Below, one piece after another: positions 24,558 through 33,852 of a stretch of 64,000 bases of DNA. The notes beneath the pieces are model-generated. The model was not told where the DNA came from. It was given only the letters and a program-made list of their open reading frames with translations, and searched no databases. The stretch's first letter is position 1; each line of letters opens with the position of its first letter. The position numbers and the translations under genes were made by a program. The stretch is from Pseudorhodoferax sp. Leaf265 (GTDB lineage: Bacteria > Pseudomonadota > Gammaproteobacteria > Burkholderiales > Burkholderiaceae_C): contig NZ_LMMT01000023.1 of the NCBI RefSeq assembly GCF_001422365.1, positions 1 to 64,000 of the forward strand, written 5' to 3'.

Positions 24558-25568
24558 ATGCGCCTACTGAACCTCCTCCGAGCACCGCTTCTACTCGCCA
24601 TGGCCGGCCTGCTGGCCGGCTGCAGCAAGATGGTCGTGCTCTTTCCAGCCGGCGACGTCGCGGCCCAGCAAGGTCGGCTGGTGGTCATCGCCACTTTGCT
24701 GATGCTGCTGATCGTGGTGCCGGTGATCTTCCTGATCCTGCTATTCGCCTGGCGCTACCGCCAGGACGGCAAGCATGCCCAGACCGACTACGACCCGGAG
24801 TGGCACCACTCCACCAAGCTCGAACTGGTGATCTGGTCGGCCCCGCTGGTCATCATCATCGCGCTGGGCGCGCTGACCTGGATCAGCACCCACCAGCTCG
24901 ACCCGTACCGCCCGCTGGACCGCATCGCCGCCGGCAAGCCCATCCCCGAGAACACCAAGCCGCTGGAGGTGCAGGTGGTCTCGCTGGACTGGAAGTGGCT
25001 GTTCTTCTACCCCGAGCAAGGCATCGCCACGGTCAACGAACTGGCCGCGCCGGTGGACCGCCCCATCCTGTTCAAGCTGACTTCCAGCCACACGATGAAC
25101 GCGTTCTACGTGCCCGACCTGGCCGGCATGATCTACACCATGCCCGGCATGCAGACCGAGCTGAATGCGGTGATCAACAAGCCCGGCGTCTACAAGGGCA
25201 TGTCCTCGCACTACAGCGGCGCCGGCTTCTCTGGCATGACCTTCAAGTTCCACGGCCTGTCCAACGAGGACTTCGACAAGTGGGTCGCCAAGGCCAAGGC
25301 CGAAGGCCAGCCGCTCACGCGCAACGCCTACCGCGACCTCGTCAAGCCCAGCGAGCGCAACCCCGTGGCGCTGTTCTCCACGGTCGAGGACGGCCTGTAC
25401 CAGCGCGTGCTGAACCTGTGCGTCGAGGACGGCCAGACCTGCATGCACGAGACGATGGCCAAGGACGCCCAGCGCGCCCAGGCCCAGACCGCCGCCCGCA
25501 AGCTCGCCGCCGCATCGGAGGATGCCCTGTGCACCGCCGCCACGCGCACCGATCTCCAGGAATTCTGA
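24558..25568 (+). CDS. cyoA: Quinol oxidase subunit II (CyoA)
   Basis: A 336-aa lipoprotein (lipobox LLAGCS) with two membrane helices and a periplasmic cupredoxin domain. It is the quinol type: the region that carries CuA cysteines in cytochrome c oxidases reads SHYSGAGFSGMTF, with no ligand set, while LDWKWLFFYPEQGIATVNE matches CyoA. It contributes to quinol binding in the terminal oxidase. The start is the ATG at 24558; a TTG eight codons upstream is less likely. It leads cyoABCD-surf1-regBA. Confidence 0.95.
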   Translation: MRLLNLLRAPLLLAMAGLLAGCSKMVVLFPAGDVAAQQGRLVVIATLLMLLIVVPVIFLILLFAWRYRQDGKHAQTDYDPEWHHSTKLELVIWSAPLVIIIALGALTWISTHQLDPYRPLDRIAAGKPIPENTKPLEVQVVSLDWKWLFFYPEQGIATVNELAAPVDRPILFKLTSSHTMNAFYVPDLAGMIYTMPGMQTELNAVINKPGVYKGMSSHYSGAGFSGMTFKFHGLSNEDFDKWVAKAKAEGQPLTRNAYRDLVKPSERNPVALFSTVEDGLYQRVLNLCVEDGQTCMHETMAKDAQRAQAQTAARKLAAASEDALCTAATRTDLQEF

Positions 25569-25571
25569 TCC

Positions 25572-27581
25572 ATGGCCATGACCGAACACACGACCGCGCC
25601 TGCACACTGGTTGCTGGGCCGCATCACCTGGGACTCGATTCCGATGTCCCACGAACCCATCCTGCTGTGGACCTTCATCGCCGTCTGCCTGGGTGGCCTG
25701 TTCGTGCTCGCGCTGCTCACCAAGTTCCGCCTGTGGGGCCCGATGTGGCGCGACTGGCTGTGCAGCATCGACCACAAGAAGATCGGCATCATGTACATGG
25801 TGCTGGGCATCGTGATGCTGCTGCGCGGCTTCGCCGACGCCGTCATGATGCGCCTGCAGCAGTCCATGGCCTTCGGCGAGAACATGGGCTACCTGCCGCC
25901 GCACCACTACGACCAGGTGTTCACGGCGCACGGCGTGATCATGATCTTCTTCGTGGCCATGCCGCTGGTCACGGGCCTCATGAACTACCTCGTGCCGCTG
26001 CAGATCGGCGCGCGCGACGTGGCCTTCCCGTTCCTGAACAATTTCAGTTTCTGGATGACCACGGCCGGTGCCGTTCTCGTGATGGTCTCGCTGTTCCTGG
26101 GTGAGTTCTCCACCTCGGGCTGGCTGGCGCTGTCCAACCTGGGCCACCAGAACCCCGGGGTCGGGCTGGACTACTACATCTGGTCATTGCAGATCGCGGG
26201 GGTCGGCACCACGCTGTCAGGCATCAACCTGCTGGTGACCATCGTGAAGATGCGCGCGCCCGGCATGGACATGATGAAGATGCCGATCTTCACCTGGACG
26301 GCGCTGTGCACCAACGCGCTGATCGTGGCCTCGTTCCCGGTGCTGACGGCCGCCCTGGTGCTGATGAGCCTGGACCGCTACCTGGGCACCAACTTCTTCA
26401 CGAACGACCTGGGCGGCAACCCCATGCTGTACGTGAACCTGATCTGGATCTGGGGCCACCCCGAGGTCTACATCCTGGTGCTGCCGGCCTTCGGCGTGTT
26501 CTCCGAAGTCGTGGCCACCTTCAGCCGCAAGCGCCTGTTCGGCTACACCTCCATGGTGTACGCCACGGTGTGTATCACCGTGCTGTCGTACCTGGTGTGG
26601 CTGCACCACTTCTTCACGATGGGCTCGGGCGCCAGCGTGAACGCCTTCTTCGGCATCACCACCATGATCATCTCGATCCCGACCGGGGCCAAGATCTTCA
26701 ACTGGCTGTTCACCATGTACCGCGGCCGCATCCGCTTCACGGTGCCCATGCTGTGGACGGTGGGCTTCATGGTCACCTTCGCCATCGGCGGCATGACGGG
26801 CGTGCTGCTGGCCGTGCCGCCCGCGGACTTCGTGCTGCACAACAGCCTGTTCCTGATCGCCCATTTCCACAACGTGATCATCGGCGGCGTGGTGTTCGCC
26901 ATGTTCGCCGGCATCAACTACTGGTTCCCCAAGGCCTTCGGCTACAAGCTGGACGAGTTCTGGGGCAAGGTCTCGTTCTGGTGCTGGCTGGTCGGCTTCT
27001 GGGTGGCGTTCACGCCGCTGTACGTGCTGGGCCTGATGGGCGTCACGCGCCGCGCCAACCACTTCGAAGATCCTTCCCTGCAGATCTGGTTCGTGATCGC
27101 CGCCTGCGGCGCCGGCATCGTCGCTCTGGGCATCGGCGCCTTCCTGGTCCAGCTGGGCGTGAGCTATTTGAAGCGCGACCAGCTGCGCGACCACACGGGC
27201 GATCCGTGGGACGGCCGCACGCTGGAATGGGCCACCTCCTCGCCCCCGCCGCAGTACAACTTCGCCTTCACCCCGGTGGTGCACGACGTGGACGCCTGGT
27301 GGGACATGAAGAAGCACGGCTACAAGCGCCCGCTGTCCGGCTTCCAGGCCATCCACATGCCGCTGAACACTGGCTCCGGCGTGGTGCTCTCGGTGCTCTC
27401 GCTGGTCTGGGGCTTCGCGCTGATCTGGCACATGTGGCCGCTGGCCATCGCCTCGTTCGCGGCCATCGTGATCGGCGCCATCGTCCACACCTTCAACTAC
27501 AAGCGCGACTACCACATCCCGGCGGCTGAAGTGGTCACCACGGAAAACGCGCGCACCCAACTGCTGGCACAACATGGCTGA
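25572..27581 (+). CDS. cyoB: Quinol oxidase subunit I (CyoB), heme-copper catalytic subunit
   Basis: A 669-aa protein with about 15 membrane helices that reduces O2 to water and pumps protons. The CuB site and cross-linked Tyr are in [23 protein letters not shown] holds the two further CuB histidines, and [12 protein letters not shown] provides heme ligands. The D-channel entry [10 protein letters not shown] is conserved. It starts 3 bp after cyoA and overlaps cyoC by 8 nt. No cyoE (heme O synthase) gene is in the window. Confidence 0.97.
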   Translation: MAMTEHTTAPAHWLLGRITWDSIPMSHEPILLWTFIAVCLGGLFVLALLTKFRLWGPMWRDWLCSIDHKKIGIMYMVLGIVMLLRGFADAVMMRLQQSMAFGENMGYLPPHHYDQVFTAHGVIMIFFVAMPLVTGLMNYLVPLQIGARDVAFPFLNNFSFWMTTAGAVLVMVSLFLGEFSTSGWLALSNLGHQNPGVGLDYYIWSLQIAGVGTTLSGINLLVTIVKMRAPGMDMMKMPIFTWTALCTNALIVASFPVLTAALVLMSLDRYLGTNFFTNDLGGNPMLYVNLIWIWGHPEVYILVLPAFGVFSEVVATFSRKRLFGYTSMVYATVCITVLSYLVWLHHFFTMGSGASVNAFFGITTMIISIPTGAKIFNWLFTMYRGRIRFTVPMLWTVGFMVTFAIGGMTGVLLAVPPADFVLHNSLFLIAHFHNVIIGGVVFAMFAGINYWFPKAFGYKLDEFWGKVSFWCWLVGFWVAFTPLYVLGLMGVTRRANHFEDPSLQIWFVIAACGAGIVALGIGAFLVQLGVSYLKRDQLRDHTGDPWDGRTLEWATSSPPPQYNFAFTPVVHDVDAWWDMKKHGYKRPLSGFQAIHMPLNTGSGVVLSVLSLVWGFALIWHMWPLAIASFAAIVIGAIVHTFNYKRDYHIPAAEVVTTENARTQLLAQHG

Positions 27582-28212
27582 TCTGGCTCATTCAAGCGTT
27601 CACGGCGCGCACGGCGCCACCGCAGTGCGCGAGTACCACCTCGCGCACGAACCGCACCCGGAGAACGGCACCGCGCTGGGCTTCTGGCTTTACCTGATGA
27701 GCGACTGCCTCATCTTCGCCGCCCTGTTCGCCACCTGGGGCGTGCTGGGCCGCAGCTTCGCCGGCGGCGCAGGCGGTGCCGAGCTGTTCGATCTCAAGCT
27801 GGTGGCCCTCAACACGGCCTTCCTGCTGCTCTCGTCCATCACCTTCGGCTTCGCCATGCTGCGCAAGCAGGTCAACGACAAGAGCGGCACGCTGATCTGG
27901 CTGGCCGTCACGGGCCTGTTCGGCCTGGCCTTCCTGGCCGTGGAACTCTACGAGTTCCGCCACCTGATCCACGAAGGCGCCGGCCCGCAGAGCAGCGCCG
28001 CCATGTCGGCCTTCTTCGCGCTGGTCGGCACCCACGGCCTGCACGTAACCTTCGGCTCCATCTGGCTGGTCGTGCTCATGGTGCAGATCGCCAAGCACGG
28101 CCTGATCCACGAGAACAAGCGCCGGCTGATGTGCCTGTCGATGTTCTGGCACTTTCTGGACGTTGTCTGGATCGGCGTCTTCACCTTCGTCTATTTGATG
28201 GGAGTGCTGTGA
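27574..28212 (+). CDS. cyoC: Quinol oxidase subunit III (CyoC)
   Basis: A 212-aa, five-helix subunit of the heme-copper quinol oxidase that stabilises subunit [21 protein letters not shown] and [21 protein letters not shown] are typical. It overlaps cyoB by 8 nt and cyoD by 1 nt (TGATG). Confidence 0.95.
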   Translation: MADLAHSSVHGAHGATAVREYHLAHEPHPENGTALGFWLYLMSDCLIFAALFATWGVLGRSFAGGAGGAELFDLKLVALNTAFLLLSSITFGFAMLRKQVNDKSGTLIWLAVTGLFGLAFLAVELYEFRHLIHEGAGPQSSAAMSAFFALVGTHGLHVTFGSIWLVVLMVQIAKHGLIHENKRRLMCLSMFWHFLDVVWIGVFTFVYLMGVL

Positions 28213-28628
28213 TGGCCTCGGATACCCATGCACACCACGACGGTCACCACGATGACCACCACGGCGACGTCGGCCCGCACAGCTCGATGCGCGAGTACGT
28301 GATCGGCTTCGTGCTGTCCGTCATCCTGACGGCCATCCCGTTCTGGCTGGTCATGGCCAACGTGATCCAGGATCGCACCACGGCCATCCTGGTGCTGGGC
28401 GGCTTCGCCATCGTGCAGGTGCTCGTGCACATGGTGTACTTCCTGCACATGAACGGCAAGGTCGAGGGCGGCTGGACCATGCTGTCCACCATGTTCACGG
28501 TGGTCTTCGTGGCGATTGCGATCGCCGGCACGCTGTGGGTCATGTTCCACATGAACGCCAACATGATGCCCTCGCACGGCGAGCACCAGCAGCAACCCGC
28601 TGCGGCGCACCAGCGCCACACGCAATGA
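28212..28628 (+). CDS. cyoD: Quinol oxidase subunit IV (CyoD), with His-rich ends
   Basis: A 138-aa, three-helix accessory subunit (YVIGFVLSVILTAIPFWLVM, VLVHMVYFLHMN). The N-terminus is strongly His/Asp-rich (9 His in the first 22 residues), and the C-terminus also carries several His. This is more than usual for CyoD and could help copper handling, which is inference only. The gene overlaps cyoC by 1 nt and surf1 by 4 nt. Confidence 0.92.
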   Translation: MASDTHAHHDGHHDDHHGDVGPHSSMREYVIGFVLSVILTAIPFWLVMANVIQDRTTAILVLGGFAIVQVLVHMVYFLHMNGKVEGGWTMLSTMFTVVFVAIAIAGTLWVMFHMNANMMPSHGEHQQQPAAAHQRHTQ

Positions 28629-29353
28629 CCCGTGCGCGCGGCCTGCCCTGGGTGCTGCTGGCCGCGGCCCTGCTGAGTGCGGTGTTCCTCGCGCTGGGCA
28701 CCTGGCAGGTTCAGCGCCTGGGCTGGAAGAAGGGCCTGATCGCGCGCACCGAGGCGCGCGTCAGTGCCGCGCCGGTGGCCCCGCCGGACGCGCGGGCCTG
28801 GCCCGCAATCCAGGCCGCTCCCCTTGATTTCGAGTACCGCCGCCTGCGCCTGCAAGGCGAATTCCTGCACGCCGACGAGGCCCTGGTGCAGGCCAGTACC
28901 ACGCTGGGCGCCGGCTTCTGGGTGCTCACGCCGCTGCGCCTGCAGGACGGCAGCATCGTGCTCGTCAACCGTGGCTTCGTGCCACCCGACCGGCGCGACC
29001 CCGCCAGGCGCGCGGCCGCTCCGCCGGCCGGCCCGGTCAGTGTCACCGGCCTGCTGCGCATCAGCGAACCGCATGGCGGCTTCCTGCGCGAGAACGACCC
29101 GGCGGCCAACCGCTGGCATTCGCGCGACGTGGCGGCCATCGCCGCCGCGCGCGGCCTGCCCGCCGACCGCGTCGCGCCCTACTTCGTCGATGCGCAGGCG
29201 ACGCCTGCCGGCCAGTGGCCCGTGGGCGGGCTCACGGTGCTGCGCTTCACCGACAACCACCTGGTCTATGCGCTGACCTGGTTCGCGCTGGCGGCCATGG
29301 TGGCGGCCGGCGGGTGGTATGCGTGGCGCTCGACGCGCCGCTTGCCGGACTGA
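28625..29353 (+). CDS. SURF1-family oxidase assembly protein
   Basis: A 242-aa protein with the SURF1 layout: a helix at each end (residues 7-25 and about 215-233) and a periplasmic domain between. GTWQVQRLGWKKGLI near the N-terminus, GFWVLTPLRL, VNRGFVPPD and the closing NHLVYALTWFALA are hallmark motifs. SURF1 helps insert heme into subunit I. In Paracoccus a dedicated copy, Surf1q, belongs to the quinol oxidase operon; the position here, overlapping cyoD by ATGA, fits that role. Confidence 0.9.
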   Translation: MTRARGLPWVLLAAALLSAVFLALGTWQVQRLGWKKGLIARTEARVSAAPVAPPDARAWPAIQAAPLDFEYRRLRLQGEFLHADEALVQASTTLGAGFWVLTPLRLQDGSIVLVNRGFVPPDRRDPARRAAAPPAGPVSVTGLLRISEPHGGFLRENDPAANRWHSRDVAAIAAARGLPADRVAPYFVDAQATPAGQWPVGGLTVLRFTDNHLVYALTWFALAAMVAAGGWYAWRSTRRLPD

Positions 29354-29365
29354 CAATCCGGCCCC

Positions 29366-30700
29366 ATGCCTGCTTCCACCACCGGCGCCGCGCCCCCTTC
29401 CGCGCGCCCGGCCGGCCCCGACAAGGCGGCCGGCCTCAAGAATCTGCAGCAGCTGATCCAGCTGCGCTGGATCGCCGTGTTCGGCCAGGTGCTGACCATC
29501 GAAGTCGTGCACTACGGCCTGCGCATCGCAATCCCGGTCGAGCCCATGCTGACCGTGCTGGGCTGCCTGGTGGCCTTCAACGTGCTGTCGCTGCTGCGCG
29601 CGCGCACGGGCCGGCGTGTGACCAGCGTGGAGCTCCTGGTCGCGTTGCTCGTGGACGTGGCCGCGCTCACGGCCCAGTTGTACCTGTCCGGCGGCGCCAC
29701 CAACCCCTTCGTGTTCCTGTACCTGCTGCAGGTGATCCTCGGCGCCGTGCTGCTGCCGGCCTGGGCCACCTGGACCATGGTGGGCGTGACCTCGGCCTGC
29801 TTCGCCGCGCTGGCGCTGTGGGCCCAGCCGCTCGCGCTGGCGCCCGACCACCACCGCGGCCTGGCCAGCCCCTACATGATGGGCACCCTGGTGAGCTTCG
29901 CACTCACGGCTGCGCTTCTGGTGACCTTCATCACGCGCATCGTCGGCAACCTGCGCGAACGCGATGGGCGTCTGGCCGCACTGCGCCAGCGCGCGGCCGA
30001 GGAGGAGCACATCGTGCGCATGGGCCTGCTCGCATCCGGCGCGGCGCACGAGCTGGGCACGCCGCTGTCCACGCTCGCGGTGATCCTGGGCGACTGGCAG
30101 CATCTGCCGCACTTCAGCTCCGAGCCCGAGCTGGCCGACGACGTGGCCGAGATGCAGGCCCAGGTCGCGCGCTGCAAGGCCATCGTGAGCGGCATCCTGC
30201 TGTCGGCCGGGGAGGCGCGCGGCGAATCCTCGCGCGCCACCACGCTGAACGCCTTCCTGGACGAGGTGGTGCAGCGCTGGCGCCAGCGCCGGCCCTGCCC
30301 CGGCTTCGTCTTCGACAACCAGATCGGCGACGACCTGGCCATGGTGGCGGACTCCGCCATTCAGCAGATGATGGTCAACGTGCTGGACAACGCGGCCGAG
30401 GTCTCGCCCGACCACGTGCGCCTGCAGGCCACGCGCAGCGGCGACCAGCTGGTGCTCACCGTGCGCGACCGCGGCCCCGGCTTCGCCTCGCAGATGCTTG
30501 CGCAGCTCGGCAAGCCCTACCAGTCCAGCAAGGGCCAGCCCGGCCGCGGCCTGGGCCTGTTCCTGGTCGTCAACGTGGCGCGCACACTGGGCGGCTACGT
30601 CGCCGCCCGCAACCTGGACGGCGGCGGTGCCGAGGTCCGAATCACCCTGCCGCTGCCGGCCATTGCCCTGCAGGAGGAAGATAGCGCCGATGACCGATGA
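29366..30700 (+). CDS. regB: RegB/PrrB/ActS-type redox sensor histidine kinase
   Basis: A 444-aa inner-membrane kinase. Six helices (about 30-195) contain the quinone-sensing motif GGATNPF at 109-115. The H-box is GAAHELGTPLST with H228. C270, in QVARCKAIVSGIL, sits where RegB has its redox-active cysteine. The catalytic domain has the N-box (VNVLDNAAEVS) and GRGLGLFLV. RegB proteins sense the quinone pool and report it to RegA. The gene lies 12 bp after surf1 and overlaps regA by 11 nt. Confidence 0.92.
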   Translation: MPASTTGAAPPSARPAGPDKAAGLKNLQQLIQLRWIAVFGQVLTIEVVHYGLRIAIPVEPMLTVLGCLVAFNVLSLLRARTGRRVTSVELLVALLVDVAALTAQLYLSGGATNPFVFLYLLQVILGAVLLPAWATWTMVGVTSACFAALALWAQPLALAPDHHRGLASPYMMGTLVSFALTAALLVTFITRIVGNLRERDGRLAALRQRAAEEEHIVRMGLLASGAAHELGTPLSTLAVILGDWQHLPHFSSEPELADDVAEMQAQVARCKAIVSGILLSAGEARGESSRATTLNAFLDEVVQRWRQRRPCPGFVFDNQIGDDLAMVADSAIQQMMVNVLDNAAEVSPDHVRLQATRSGDQLVLTVRDRGPGFASQMLAQLGKPYQSSKGQPGRGLGLFLVVNVARTLGGYVAARNLDGGGAEVRITLPLPAIALQEEDSADDR

Positions 30701-31235
30701 GCCCCTGGAACGCCGCCTGCTGATCGTTGAGGACGATGCCGCCTTCGCCCGCACGCTGGCGCGCTCGTTCGAGCGCCGCGGCTACGCCGTGCGCGTGGCC
30801 ACCGGCCTGGAGCAGCTGCTGGTGCAATTGCAGGACTTCGCACCGAGCCACGCCGTGGTCGACTTGAAGCTGGCCGGCGAGGCCTCGGGCCTGGCCTGCG
30901 TGCAGACCCTCAGCGCGCGCGACGAGACCATGCTGATCGTGGTGCTGACCGGCTTTGCCAGCATCGCCACCGCCGTGGAGGCGATCAAGCTGGGAGCCTG
31001 CCACTACCTGGCCAAGCCGTCGAACACCGACGACATCGAGGCCGCCTTCGGCCGCGCCGAGGGTACGACCGAGGTCGAGCTGACGAACCGCCAGAGCTCG
31101 ATCAAGACGCTGGAGTGGGAGCGCATCCACCAGATGCTGGCCGAAACCGGCTTCAACATCTCCGAGACCGCGCGCCGCCTGGGCATGCACCGGCGCACGC
31201 TGGCGCGCAAGCTCGAGAAGCAACAGGTGAAATAG
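30690..31235 (+). CDS. regA: RegA/PrrA/ActR-type response regulator
   Basis: A 181-aa two-domain regulator. The receiver (5-120) has the acidic pair in VEDD and the phospho-acceptor D58 in AVVDLKLAGEASG. The C-terminus is a Fis-type helix-turn-helix (NISETARRLGMHRRTLARKL), nearly invariant in this family. RegA homologues control terminal oxidases and other redox genes, so it probably feeds back on the cyo operon it follows. It overlaps regB by 11 nt. Confidence 0.93.
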   Translation: MTDEPLERRLLIVEDDAAFARTLARSFERRGYAVRVATGLEQLLVQLQDFAPSHAVVDLKLAGEASGLACVQTLSARDETMLIVVLTGFASIATAVEAIKLGACHYLAKPSNTDDIEAAFGRAEGTTEVELTNRQSSIKTLEWERIHQMLAETGFNISETARRLGMHRRTLARKLEKQQVK

Positions 31236-31288
31236 CGCGCGCCGGGCCGGGCGCGTGCGTCCTGCAGCCCGTCCGGGCAGGCCTGCCG

Positions 31289-32092
31289 TCAGCGCGGGCG
31301 CATGCAGTCGGCGTGGTGCGGGTTCTTCAGCGCGCGTCGCGCGTGGTAGTCGAAGGCCACCGCATTGCGTTTGGGCCGCAGGATCCAGTCGTGCGCCTCC
31401 TGGCCCAGGCGCGGGTCGATCGGCTGCACCTCGCCGGCGGCCATGGCCAGCAGCTGCATGCGCGCCGCGCGCTCGAACGCGATGGCCAGCACGCAGGCTT
31501 CTTCGACGCTGGTGGCGGCCACCAGCAGGCCGTGGTGCGAGAGCAGCAGCGCCCGTTTGTCGCCCAGTGCCGCCGAGATGAACTCGCCCTCCTCGTTGCC
31601 CACCGGGATGCCCGGCCATTGGCCGACGAAGGCCACGTCGTTGTAGAGCACGCAGTTGTCCATGTGCGAGACGATCAGCGGCTGCTCCAGCATGCCCAGC
31701 GCCGCCGTGTGCACGGCGTGCGTGTGCACGATGCAGTTCACATCGGGCCGCGCGCGGTAGACCCAGGAGTGGAAACGGTTGGCCGGGTTGGCCATGCCGT
31801 CGCCTTCGAGCACGTTGAGATCCTCGTCCACGCGCAGCAGGTTGTCCTCGGCGATCTCGTCGAAGCCCAGGCCCAGGCGCTGGGTGTAGAACTCGCCGGG
31901 CTGGCCCGTGCGCGCGGTGATCTGGCCGGCCAGGCCGGAATCGTGGCCGTTGTCGAACAGGATGCGGCAGGTCAGCGCCAGCTTCTGGCGCAGCGTGTAG
32001 CCGCTGTCGGCCAGGTGAGCGTCCATCTGCCGGTGGGACAGCGCGACGAGCGCGTCCTTGTCGAGCGTGAAGGTGTCGGTCGTGGATGCCAT
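31289..32092 (-). CDS. Class II aldolase/adducin family protein
   Basis: A 267-aa metal-dependent enzyme of the fuculose-1-phosphate aldolase / ribulose-5-phosphate epimerase family. Metal-binding histidines are visible in IVHTHAVHT and LSHHGLLVA. Substrate is unknown. GGAGA lies 5 nt before the ATG at 32092. It follows the GST gene by 20 bp and closes the Bug-GST-aldolase operon. It converges on regA. Confidence 0.85.
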   Translation of the reverse strand: MASTTDTFTLDKDALVALSHRQMDAHLADSGYTLRQKLALTCRILFDNGHDSGLAGQITARTGQPGEFYTQRLGLGFDEIAEDNLLRVDEDLNVLEGDGMANPANRFHSWVYRARPDVNCIVHTHAVHTAALGMLEQPLIVSHMDNCVLYNDVAFVGQWPGIPVGNEEGEFISAALGDKRALLLSHHGLLVAATSVEEACVLAIAFERAARMQLLAMAAGEVQPIDPRLGQEAHDWILRPKRNAVAFDYHARRALKNPHHADCMRPR

Positions 32093-32112
32093 GGGGTCTC
32101 CTCCTTGCGGAA

Positions 32113-32760
32113 TCAGGTTTCGAGGGTGGAAAGGTTGCGCCCGGGCTCGCCCGGGAACAGCGCGGCATAGCCCGGCAGGTCTTCGATGCGTTGCAGCCAG
32201 GCCACGATGCCGGGATAGGCCGCCAGGTCGATGCCGCCCATGGGCGCCATGCGCGTGTAGGGGTACAGCGCGACATCGGCAATGCTGGGGTGGTCCATGG
32301 TGGCGACCCAGCCGGCTGGGCCCTGGCGCTGCAGTTGTGCCTCCAGCAGCGCCAGCGCCTCGCGGGCCTCGTGGGCGTAGGCCTGCATCTGCGCCGCCTG
32401 CGGGTCGCGGTTGCGGTGCAGGGCCAGGTGCAGGCGCAGCTTGGCCAGCGGCTTCATGTGCCGCTCCTGCTCGAACGCCAGCCAGGTCAGCACCCTGGCC
32501 TGGTCGGCCAGGGCCTGGGGCCACCAGGCGGTGGGCTGGGCCAGGTAGTACAGGATGGCCATGGACTCGGCCAGGTGGCTGCCGTCGTCCAGTTCGAGAA
32601 CGGGCACCTGCGCCAACGGGGCGATGGCCAGAAAGGCCGGCTGCGCCAGGTCGCCGCGGTCGATCGACAGGGTCTGCCGCGCCAGCGGCAGGCCCAGCAG
32701 GCCCGCCATCAGGCGCACCTTCCAGGCGTTGCCCGAGCGCTGTGTGTCGTAGAGCTGCAT
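32113..32760 (-). CDS. Glutathione S-transferase family protein
   Basis: A 215-aa protein with a thioredoxin-fold N-terminal domain (1-80; PVLELDDGSHLAESMAILYYLA is the glutathione-binding stretch) and a helical C-terminal domain. The SGNxxKVR motif near the start is present as SGNAWKVR, with Ala where related proteins have Cys. Its pairing with an aldolase and a solute-binding protein suggests catabolism of an imported compound rather than general detoxification; the compound is unknown. It starts 7 bp after the Bug gene. Confidence 0.85.
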   Translation of the reverse strand: MQLYDTQRSGNAWKVRLMAGLLGLPLARQTLSIDRGDLAQPAFLAIAPLAQVPVLELDDGSHLAESMAILYYLAQPTAWWPQALADQARVLTWLAFEQERHMKPLAKLRLHLALHRNRDPQAAQMQAYAHEAREALALLEAQLQRQGPAGWVATMDHPSIADVALYPYTRMAPMGGIDLAAYPGIVAWLQRIEDLPGYAALFPGEPGRNLSTLET

Positions 32761-32767
32761 GGGCGTG

Positions 32768-33757
32768 TCAGTCCAGCTTGGTGCCGGCGGCCTGGATCAC
32801 CCGGCTCCACTTGGCAGTCTCGCGCTGGGCATGCGCCAGGTAGGCCGGCACGCCGGTCTGCATCGGCTCGATGCCCATCTCGGCCAGGCGCGCCACCAGC
32901 GCCGGGCGCTTCATGGCGCGGGCCAGCGCCGCGTTCAGGACGTCCACCTGCGCGGCAGGCGTGCCCGGCGGAGCCACCAGCGCATTCCAAGAGCCGATCT
33001 GGAACTCGGGCAGCTTCTGCTCGGTACTGGTCGGTAATTGCGGCGCGGCCGGGCTGCGCTGCTCGTCGGCGATGGCCAGCAGCTTGAGTTTTCCCGTCCT
33101 GGCATGGGGCGCGATGACCGGCAAGGCATCGATCACGATCTGCACCTGCCCGCTGAGTGCCGCGTTCACGGCCTCCGCACCGCTCTTGAACGGCACGTGG
33201 ACGATCTGCGTGCCGCTCGCCAGCTTGAACAGTTCGATGCCCAGGTGCGGCGAACTGCCGTTGCCGGCCGAGCCGAAGTTCAGTGCGCCAGGGTGCGCCT
33301 TGGCATAGGCGACCAGGCCTGGCAGGTCGTTCACGCCGGGCACGCCGTTGACCGCCAGCACGTAGGGCGAGTTGCTCACCAGCGACACGGGCACCAGGGC
33401 TGCGGGGTCGTAGGCCAGCTTGCTGTAGAGCATCTTGTTGACGACCTGGGTGCCCACGGTGCCCAGCAGCAGCGTGTAGCCGTCGGGCTGGGCCTGCGCC
33501 AGCGCCTGCGCCGCGATGGCGCCGCCGGCACCGGCGCGGTTGTCGATCACCACCGGCTGGCCGAGCTCCTCGCCCAGGTGCTGCCCGACCAGCCGGCCCG
33601 CCACGTCGGTGATGCCACCGGCGCCGAAAGGAATGATGAGCCGGACCGGCTTGGAAGGATAGGACTGGGCCGACGCTGCGGTGGTCACCGCCAGCGTCGC
33701 GGCCAGGCCGCAGGAGACCACGAGAACCAGTGCCCGAAGGCGTGTGCGCAGCGACAT
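32768..33757 (-). CDS. Bug/TctC-family periplasmic solute-binding protein
   Basis: A 329-aa exported protein with a signal peptide ending near ASAQSYPSKPVRLI. The family motifs are clear: IPFGAGGITDVAGRL, NRAGAGGAIAAQALAQAQPDGYTLLLG and NFGSAGNGSSPHLGIELF. Bug proteins bind carboxylates and related small molecules for tripartite (TTT) uptake; no TctA or TctB genes are present nearby. AAGGAG precedes the ATG. It leads the operon and is divergent from an XRE-cupin regulator across a 95-bp region with a palindrome. Confidence 0.92.
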   Translation of the reverse strand: MSLRTRLRALVLVVSCGLAATLAVTTAASAQSYPSKPVRLIIPFGAGGITDVAGRLVGQHLGEELGQPVVIDNRAGAGGAIAAQALAQAQPDGYTLLLGTVGTQVVNKMLYSKLAYDPAALVPVSLVSNSPYVLAVNGVPGVNDLPGLVAYAKAHPGALNFGSAGNGSSPHLGIELFKLASGTQIVHVPFKSGAEAVNAALSGQVQIVIDALPVIAPHARTGKLKLLAIADEQRSPAAPQLPTSTEQKLPEFQIGSWNALVAPPGTPAAQVDVLNAALARAMKRPALVARLAEMGIEPMQTGVPAYLAHAQRETAKWSRVIQAAGTKLD

Positions 33758-33827
33758 ACCATACTCCTTGGTTAGCAAACCCATGCCGGATCCGCCTTGA
33801 TGCAGATCTGGAAACCAAGAATATTCT

Positions 33828-33843
33828 AGGAAACAAGTTTCCT
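33828..33843. promoter_or_regulatory. Palindromic operator candidate between bug and the XRE-cupin gene
   Basis: AGGAAACAAGTTTCCT is a perfect inverted repeat (7-bp arms, 2-bp centre) 9 bp before the regulator start. A further half-site GGAAAC is at 33810-33815. Its position suits autoregulation and control of the divergent bug operon by the XRE-cupin protein. Confidence 0.6.
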
Positions 33844-33852
33844 GTACGCAAC

